Positions 57,830 through 64,000 of a stretch of DNA of 64,000 bases are shown one piece after another. Every line of letters starts with the position of its first letter. Position 1 is the stretch's first letter. A program made the position numbers and the translations under genes. This stretch comes from Cylindrodendrum hubeiense (lineage: Eukaryota > Ascomycota > Sordariomycetes > Hypocreales > Nectriaceae): NCBI GenBank assembly GCA_014621425.1, contig JAANBB010000103.1, positions 42,028 through 106,027 of the forward strand. The letters run 5' to 3'. Below the pieces are notes generated by a model. That model searched no databases, was not told where the DNA came from, and saw nothing but the letters and a program-made list of their open reading frames with translations.

Positions 57830-58570
57830 CTAGAGGTCTCTAAACTCTTGAAGTCTTCGAACTTGTTTCCCGCTTTTGTCAAAGTTACCCTCGTCTAGCC
57901 AGCCCTCAAATCCCGTCTTAACATTAGCCCACTCATCGTCTGTAATGCTAAGCCAAGCTACGTCTACCCGCCGCCCTTTACTAATCATATCCTTTCTGTG
58001 GGAAAGTGTGAGCTATTGCTCAGTAGCAGAGTTGGGTTCTTACCTAATGGTCCCCTCGTAAACAAAACCAAGTCGTGCAGCAGCCGACAAGCTGGGCTTG
58101 TTCAGATGGTTTGTCCTCCACGTAACGCGCGAGTTTCCCAGTTCGAAAGCATTTTTAATGAGGAGATAAAATGCTTCCGTTGCAGCACGAGTCTGTTTAA
58201 GCTCTTCGCTAAAAACGACGGGGCCAATCTCGATCTTGCGATGCATGGGTACAATAGAGAGATACCCCAATATTCCAACGGGTTCGGAGGTAGGATCAGA
58301 TTCCGGCCCCGAAAGCACTGTAAAATATAATGGATCGTTGGATTTACTCCAGATATTCACCGTGTCTCGAAATTTCGCAAGGTCGGCAAATCCACCGATA
58401 GTCAGATATATCCACCGATGAAGGTTTTCCTCGCCGCCGATGTGTCTGAAGAGCGCATCTGCATGACTTGGTTCCAATGGTATAAGTGATGTGTAACGAC
58501 CGTGAAGTGTGATGTGAGACGGGGTTTCTGCTGGGTTTGACGACACCTCGGGTCCGAGTGGGGGACTCAT
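57830..58570 (-). CDS. GNAT-family acetyltransferase, RimJ/RimL-like
   Basis: Two exons, 58044-58570 and 57830-57995, encode 230 residues. The gene reads through the blocks HITLHGRYTSLIPLEP, VGILGYLSIVPMHRKIEIGPVVFS, RAATEAFYLLIKNAFE and RLGFVYEGTIRKDM, which are typical of the RimJ/RimL-like acetyltransferase_3 group. The intron was needed to reach the C-terminal strand (VDVAWLSITDDEW). The QxxGxG loop is less standard than in the other GNAT of this window. The substrate may be an amine or a protein N-terminus; unknown. It is convergent with the M20D gene, with a 244-bp gap. Confidence 0.85.
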
Positions 58571-59336
58571 TGTTCTAAGAATGCGCTTAGTCTGAAGGCA
58601 GAGCTTGTTGATGTAGGAATTGAGTTTGAGCTCACCGCTTGTGTAGACAGGTGCTTGTCATGGTTATGGTTCCCAATGCATTGTATGACTCATTCTCCCG
58701 GTGATCCTCTTGACCCAAAATCTCACCTCAGATTTGTAGATAATAAACGTTAGATACGCTGGGCAGGTTGGAGGTAATGGTCGGCCCGATAAGGAGACCC
58801 ATATTAATCATGTGGATTTCGCCCTTTGATACGGAGTAATCATATCCCTTTGCCTTTCACGCATAATGACATCCGACTCGTTCCAAAAGGCTCGGTTTAA
58901 TCTCCAAACATAGACAGCCTGAGATTCCGTCGATTTACTCCACTCAACTAGTGTGCCTCGTTCTCCTCCTTTGCAACCTGCAACCGCAGATTCGAAGTCA
59001 CCGTGGCCATGCATGCAGTGTCTCTATCTCTAGCACTGGCGACCGGGTGAACCAATCAACATTGTGCGTATGCGATGAAGGTTGCGCAATATACTTACGT
59101 ATCTTAATTGCCCAGTTGAGAGAGATGTCTAAACGCGAAGAGCCGAAGTTGATTGACGTTGCTTACTGGTTATTGTTGTTGTATTATTACCGTCGTGAGG
59201 GCACCAAAGGTGCCCAAAGGTTGCTTACTGGTTACAAGTAGAGGCTCAATAAAATAAGGGATGCCATGTATAAGTTACTACCCCAAATAGAAATAATCAT
59301 TCTCTAGCTAAATATAATATTTAAGCCCAACACAGG
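58571..59336. other. intergenic region
   Basis: It contains TACGGAGTAA at 58830-58839, whose inverted match lies at 60291-60300, and a 14-bp direct repeat (ttgcttactggtta) near 59159 and 59222. No gene was seen. Confidence 0.4.
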
Positions 59337-59819
59337 TCAATGATTCGCCCTAAAGTACTTAAACTTTTCAGAAATAGTTTGGCAATCTCGATCCAAGTAA
59401 AACGTTGTTCCATCTCCTTCAAAGTCAATAAGGCCGCCATTGGTCCATTCGTAGAACCTCACAAGCCTTCCAACCGCAACGGTTCCATACCTACGATGTA
59501 AGGACACCTGGAAACTACTGTGATAATCCTTAAGCTGTTTGACTCCCTGTTCCCAAATCTCAGTTTGGCCTTCGAGACCTAGAGCTTTGCATTCCATAAT
59601 AATGAACATTCGCTCCTGCGTCATTGTTGTCACCACCAGTTGCAACGGGAAGAAATCCATGACGCTATCAGCCACAGCCATCTCGGCCCCAGTAGTGTAG
59701 CCCTCGTCAATACTAAAGTATATGCCCAGTATGGCGACCCAAATTCTGGTTGTCCGGCCTTCTGACTGTCCTGTGACCATGCGATTCGCAATGAGCCACT
59801 CGATAGTCGGGAATGCCAT
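59337..59819 (-). CDS. orphan 160-aa fungal protein with a possible PD-(D/E)XK nuclease-like motif
   Basis: One exon from ATG at 59819 encodes 160 residues. The protein resembles a lineage-scattered fungal hypothetical family that I know only as unnamed proteins: WLIANRM at the start, TTGAEMAVADSVMDFF (43-57), then MFIIMECKALG (71-81), and GTVAVGRLVRFYEW. The order of acidic residues and E76-x-K78 could be a PD-(D/E)XK nuclease core, but one motif is weak evidence. It is in an accessory stretch with a transposase fragment. Function is unknown. Confidence 0.6.
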   Translation of the reverse strand: MAFPTIEWLIANRMVTGQSEGRTTRIWVAILGIYFSIDEGYTTGAEMAVADSVMDFFPLQLVVTTMTQERMFIIMECKALGLEGQTEIWEQGVKQLKDYHSSFQVSLHRRYGTVAVGRLVRFYEWTNGGLIDFEGDGTTFYLDRDCQTISEKFKYFRANH

Positions 59820-60939
59820 GTACTAGGACCCATTAGCATTCGTTTCCCTCAAACAGTGATGAGGTATGTGCAGTCGCAAGGAAAGGGGTCACGAAATGAA
59901 ATTACACAAGAATGGATGGTCGGGTTTAATAACCAGAGCAGCAGAAAAAGGGCACAGCCGGCCCAGCTTGATTCGGCACAGAGAAACAGGGATGCTTACA
60001 GTTCCGGTCTTGTCTTGTTGGACGGGGGGTTGGTATGACATGGTTATACAACTATACAGACAGGTATGATGTGTGAGGTAAGAAGAACAGAAGGATTCAA
60101 AATTGTAACTGTAGAGCGATAGGAGTGTTGTGATGCTCGAGTATTCTGATTGCCTCAAGTTCATGGCGCATCCCAACTTTAAGGCAACGCGACCTCGGTG
60201 CGGCGAAGCCTTCTAATTGTGGAGCGCACGTGCATATGGTGTGGCATAAATGACGCAGCCTGACTGGAGCCTCCGGATATCGTGGGGTGTTTACTCCGTA
60301 CTGTGACTATCAATTGCGTTGCATACTGTAGCCTCCAGTGCACTTCTGTCTATCTTGTGTGTTTCCTCCTACGAAATGTCCTTCGCTGGGCTGATAGTCA
60401 ACCTGGCGCTCCTTCTGGCGTGTGGTGAACTTGTGCAAGCTTGAAACCCGACACCATGCAAGTCCTTTCTTAAGAATAGAGGCTTGCGGAATTCAAATCC
60501 GTCGCGGCGTCAAGTTATCCTGGCCCTCGTCTGCATTGCGTTTCTGTTTGCGTTAGTGTCTTTGTTTCTTGGGCACAGCACATTCTTACCTGTTTTGCCT
60601 GATGTCTAGAGTCATAGCGTTGGGCCTTAACCGAACACGATGGGGCTTGAAGAGCGGCGCCATCTTTGGCATCGAAATCGACTCTGATCTGCAGCTCGTC
60701 ATCCTTGGCGTGGTCAACAAGATTCTAAAGGTTTGCGTGCAAGTGGTCTTGGAGCATATGCCTCTTCTCTACAACACACTGTGGATGGTCCAGCCCGCTA
60801 TCGGGGCGACCATGCAAGTCTTCTAAATAACGAAATGACGAACCCGTGGGATTCCGTTTCCTATTTCTCGGGCATTTCATAACATGAATAGTACTGAATA
60901 ATGAAATTATTTTAGACTGCGGCAAGGTTGCGTGTACCC
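59820..60939. other. 1.1-kb intergenic region
   Basis: It holds the inverted TTACTCCGTA at 60291-60300. The plus-strand frame 60569-60826 is not convincing as a gene. It lies downstream of the transposase fragment, but no catalytic-domain remnant was recognised. Confidence 0.4.
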
Positions 60940-61476
60940 TTAGTTCTCAATTATGCGATGTTGACGCAGGAAATTATTGAGATCATCCCTGGTAGTAAGA
61001 CGGACTTCCGGATCGGGATCACTCCGCAATTGCGCGTGGATGTCAGGAGGACTTATCCCAGCATCCCAACTCTGCAATATCTGAGCCTCTTTCCTCAGAA
61101 TGGCATCCTTCCGATATTTACTGAACGCCGCTGGGTTGTGCGGTTCATGATTATGTTCCGAGTGCTTGTGGTGTGTCGCACGAAGGATTACCCACTCAGA
61201 ATTTTCTTGCTCCCTGTGCAATTTCTGCACAATCAATTTAAATAGGCAGGATGTCATCTGCGTGGAGGTCTTCCTCCTCTTAGTCTCATGTGTAAAGCTA
61301 TCCTTGGCCGTGTAGGATCGCCCTTTTGCGCAGCGATAGTTGACAGTGTGGTAGCTGGTGGCAGATGGTCTTTTGGTGTGAATGACGAGATTGTAGCCGG
61401 CAGTCTTGGCGGATTTGTGTACTTCCGCTTCCGCAGTGCCAGATGTGGTAAAGACCTTGCCGAAGACTGCATCCAT
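60940..61476 (-). mobile_element. MULE/FAR1-type transposase N-terminal fragment
   Basis: One open frame from ATG at 61476 encodes 178 residues. It matches the DNA-binding start of Mutator-like (MULE) transposases and FAR1-type proteins. A WRKY-GCM1-like zinc finger is seen with C49, C77, H108 and H110 (HSEHNHEPHNP), followed by the helix FSKYRKDAILRKEAQILQSWDAGISP. Full-length MULE transposases continue with a DDE catalytic domain of several hundred residues; here a stop follows at once. It is either a truncated transposon copy or an adopted DNA-binding protein. No terminal inverted repeats were found. Confidence 0.7.
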
Positions 61477-61765
61477 GATGATTGAATTGGCTGTGCGGAT
61501 AAAGGCGTTGAAATGGCGGTATCAATGATGTGGTCAGAAGTTGGTAGGGATTGGACAAATACCCCGCCTTAACTACTTGAAAATCTGACCTCAGTGTCCA
61601 GCCACTACGGAAGTGGAGGGTCTAGCCACAATTTGGGTGCTAGCTACACAGTGGTGGGTGCTCTATTCACAGTCAAACAGTCCCGGAATAACTTGGGCCG
61701 CGTGCGTAGCGAAGCCAGTATGCACGTCCTAGTGTAGACTTCCCGTGCGTGAGATGATTGGTGAA

Positions 61766-62987
61766 CTATGAGGAACTATCACGACGCCAATCCCTGAAAG
61801 GTGACGAAGGCGTCACCTCGCGTAACCTGTTCCTTGCAGCAGTGATGTCGTCTTCTGTAATTACCATTCCTTGGCTTCTCATGAGGTCTTGGTGAGTTAT
61901 CAGCCATTCGTCACCCACCTCTGGCCAATTTTCGTGCGCAATGGTACAGCCACGTCTTAGGGGCTCAGGTGAGATCTCCCTCTCATATTTATCCCGAAAT
62001 ATATGATATTGCGCGAGAGCATGCCATGGATTCCAACGTGGACGGTTATCCGGTGTGCCATGGATCGGAAGTGGGCACTCTGTACTATTACCTGGGGTAG
62101 AGAGTAGAAAGCTTATTAAAGAATTAAATTGCTCTGTCGTTGGCGGGTAAAGAGTCCGAGGCCCCCAAAAGCGGGCGCCATGTATCCACATCGCGTTGCA
62201 CTGGGAAGCATTAGCTGCATGCTTAGAAGTATTAATGTTGGATGGAATGGGCATATTAGGTTGTTTACCTCTCTTTCAGTCTCGCCGCGATCGAAGACAA
62301 TAGTACCACCAAATATTTGCCCCTCTGCCCAATATCCAACAACATCTGCAATGCCTTTGGGATACTTTTCAGGAAACATGTATGCCATATTGACGAATGC
62401 AGAAACTGGCAGAGAATACCCGCCCTCAGACTTCCCTGGCCTAGATTGCAGTATAGATGCAGCAAGCTTTTGTTGCAGCCAACTATCAAATAATTCATGG
62501 TTATGTGCACCATCGTCCATTTCATAGAGAAGGGCAGCGATCTGGTGACAAGTAACAACGGTGAGCTCTACAAGTCTAAGGCTGAAGTCCTTGGAGCCCT
62601 GGGTGGTGCTTTGAAATGCATCGAGGAGCTAATTTCTCATTAAGAAATGCGATGCCAATAGATTATAACCTTAAGTGATATTCAACTTACCGACTGTTTA
62701 AAGCGCAAGTGAGTAGGGTTAAACTGAGTTATGAAATCACGAGCTTTTTTGAGAAACCCTTCGCATATTTCAGCGTGATTGAGTTCAAAAACAGGATGGC
62801 TCTCAACAAAAGGAGAGCCTTCCTCCAAAGATTGTATTGTTGGCAATCCATCGAGGATCTGAGCGTACGTTTTTTGAGCAACATCAGTCGACAAGATGTT
62901 CGCAATCGCCGTCTGGAAGGCCTCCTGGTGATTCTCGTCGAGAATACCAATGGTCTCTGCCGGCGCATCCGCAAGATCCGTCGACAT
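61766..62987 (-). CDS. orphan three-exon protein of unknown function, 363 aa
   Basis: Three exons, 62691-62987, 62269-62628 and 61766-62200, join in phase 0 at both junctions to give 363 residues. Good GTAAGT/GTAAAC donors and TTAG/CCAG acceptors support the model. I do not recognise the family. There is no signal peptide or membrane segment. The first third is acidic and helical. The middle has HNHELFDSWLQQKL and FDRGETERE, and the last third MWIHGARFWGPRTLYPPT, RPRWNPWHALAQYHIFRDKYE and RRGCTIAHENWPEVGDEW. It lies in the accessory right end of the window between the transposase fragment and another orphan gene. Confidence 0.7.
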
Positions 62988-63438
62988 GGTAGATATGAAA
63001 GAAATTAAAGGCTGTGAAAATATGGAAGAGGTTGGCTTGGAATTGCCATTCCCGCGTCATTTTTGACTGCTCTACTGTTGCCTGAGGTTTGCGGGGCGAA
63101 ACGTCACTTGACTTGTCAGTGGCGGTTGGTTGGCTGAAGCTGACACTCTCGCCGATTCGAGCTAAACGGGTTGAGCAACGCAACGCAGTGGAATTCGCAA
63201 GCAGAAAGTGATTGAACGGATGTGTCTTCATTTGCATCAATTTAGAAGTGGTATTTCATGAAACAAGCCTAAGAAAATCGGTCGTGTGTCTCGTCCCACG
63301 CATTTTTAGTCGTTGATGTGATTCCGATTGTCCTGCAAAATGTACCCAACATGCCCAGGTTTGGCCCCGCATCCAGTCGGCCAAATCGTCAGCATCCGCC
63401 AAATCGTTAGTATCTGCCACATCGCCAGCATCCGGCAG
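62988..63438. other. spacer with minisatellite
   Basis: Between two minus-strand orphan genes. It contains the 18-bp minisatellite at 63380-63433 and a frame that stays open from the TAG at 63439 to a TGA at 63256-63258 in the same phase as the upstream gene. Confidence 0.5.
63380..63433 (+). repeat. 18-bp minisatellite, three copies
   Basis: Three units of 18 bp, 63380-63397, 63398-63415 and 63416-63433, differ by a few bases. They start three codons past the stop of the orphan gene and, in its frame, would encode repeats like DADDLA. Confidence 0.8.
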
Positions 63439-63960
63439 CTAGGCCCTGTGCAAGATCAACGACTCCAATAAATCAGCAATGGAAGCCAGCTCGGCCATTT
63501 GCCCACACTCTGTCAGGAGTACGAGCTGGTGGTTGCGAATCATTTCCGCCGTGTGGGTGCCAACCAATTGCTCTTCTCCCACGTCCAATTGATCCTGGAG
63601 CTCCTCCAGATGGCCGGTGACGTCGTGAATAACGTCCGGGTCCAGGGCGACGAACTCATGGTAGGGGATAAACTGTTTAGATCGCGAGTCCAAGTCGGAT
63701 TCAATCCAATCCGAGGCGTGGTTTGTGAGGATTGTCGAGATGGCTTCCACAATGCCGTCCAGACATTGGATGACAGCGGGTGCCCCGGGAATAGCGGGCT
63801 GAGGGGATGTGTTGCAAAGCAAGTTCAGGAAGACAGAGCTCCTGCGAACCTGGTCCTTTAGCGAGTAAAGCTCGCGTCGAAGGCGAGTAATGTCTGGGTG
63901 TGGAGGCTCTCGTCGGGGCGGCGTGTCGGCATCGTCGACCTCCTTGGTGGGTATGTTCAT
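63439..63960 (-). CDS. orphan protein, at least 173 aa, possibly incomplete at its 5' end
   Basis: The frame from ATG at 63960 to TAG at 63439 encodes 173 residues. The family is not recognised. It is acidic and helical (ITRLRRELYSLKDQVRRSS, VTGHLEELQDQLDVGEEQLV), perhaps a coiled-coil protein. The frame stays open upstream to a TGA at 63994-63996, and a TGCAG acceptor-like site lies just inside that stretch, so an earlier exon may lie beyond the window edge. On the other side the same frame continues after the TAG for about 60 codons with a hexapeptide repeat. The stop may be recent, or the tail may be an untranslated minisatellite. Confidence 0.5.
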   Translation of the reverse strand: MNIPTKEVDDADTPPRREPPHPDITRLRRELYSLKDQVRRSSVFLNLLCNTSPQPAIPGAPAVIQCLDGIVEAISTILTNHASDWIESDLDSRSKQFIPYHEFVALDPDVIHDVTGHLEELQDQLDVGEEQLVGTHTAEMIRNHQLVLLTECGQMAELASIADLLESLILHRA

Positions 63961-64000
63961 CCATCGGGTCTGAGACTCGTCAAAATCCCTGCATCATGTC

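Noticed and set aside
1..64000. CRISPR arrays, bacterial operons, ribosome binding sites or replication origins
   Set aside because: The window is fungal nuclear DNA; no array-like repeats or prokaryotic signals were found.

Overview
The window looks like a stretch of nuclear chromosome from a filamentous ascomycete, most likely Eurotiomycetes (Aspergillus/Penicillium type). The reasons are compact genes with short GT-AG introns (44-84 nt in the models below), Zn2Cys6 regulators, a fungal-type GPI-anchored GH16 enzyme, a LysM/chitin-binding protein, a DUF1212/ThrE transporter, a TRP-like FLC protein and a fungal STAND (NLR-like) protein. The species call is inference. Exon borders were worked out by hand from splice signals, frame continuity and family conservation. 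No search or RNA data was available.

Layout. 0-4 kb: a LysM plus chitin-binding gene broken by one in-frame TAG, an orphan gene, a 55-bp direct repeat and a tRNA-Val(AAC). 4-12 kb: two unrelated 2-oxoglutarate/Fe(II) oxygenases, a sugar transporter and a divergent GH43 glycosidase with two XlnR-type GGCTAA sites between them. 12-17 kb: a 102-aa orphan gene, a large gap and a CRH-type GH16 cell-wall transglycosylase. 19-25 kb: a ThrE/DUF1212 transporter convergent with an FLC/TRP-like membrane protein. 26-30 kb: a PAP2 enzyme divergent from a GT32 glycosyltransferase, a plausible sphingolipid head-group pair.

30-38 kb is an accessory-looking block. It holds a 1590-aa Goodbye-NACHT-helical repeat-ZZ finger protein, a small orphan gene, a decayed 113-bp tandem repeat, a small secreted eight-cysteine protein with a Kex2-type site, and a GNAT acetyltransferase. 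40-58 kb holds metabolic genes. These include an enoyl-CoA hydratase-like enzyme and an apparent nitrile/amide/amidate-using group: Zn2Cys6 regulator, nitrilase, amidase, MFS transporter, second Zn2Cys6 regulator, secreted beta-propeller lactonase-like protein, and an M20D amidohydrolase 2 kb further on. HGATAR sites lie upstream of several of them.

58-64 kb is accessory again: a GNAT, an orphan gene with a possible nuclease motif, a FAR1/MULE transposase fragment and two orphan genes. The last of these may be cut by the window edge and carries an 18-bp minisatellite just past its stop.
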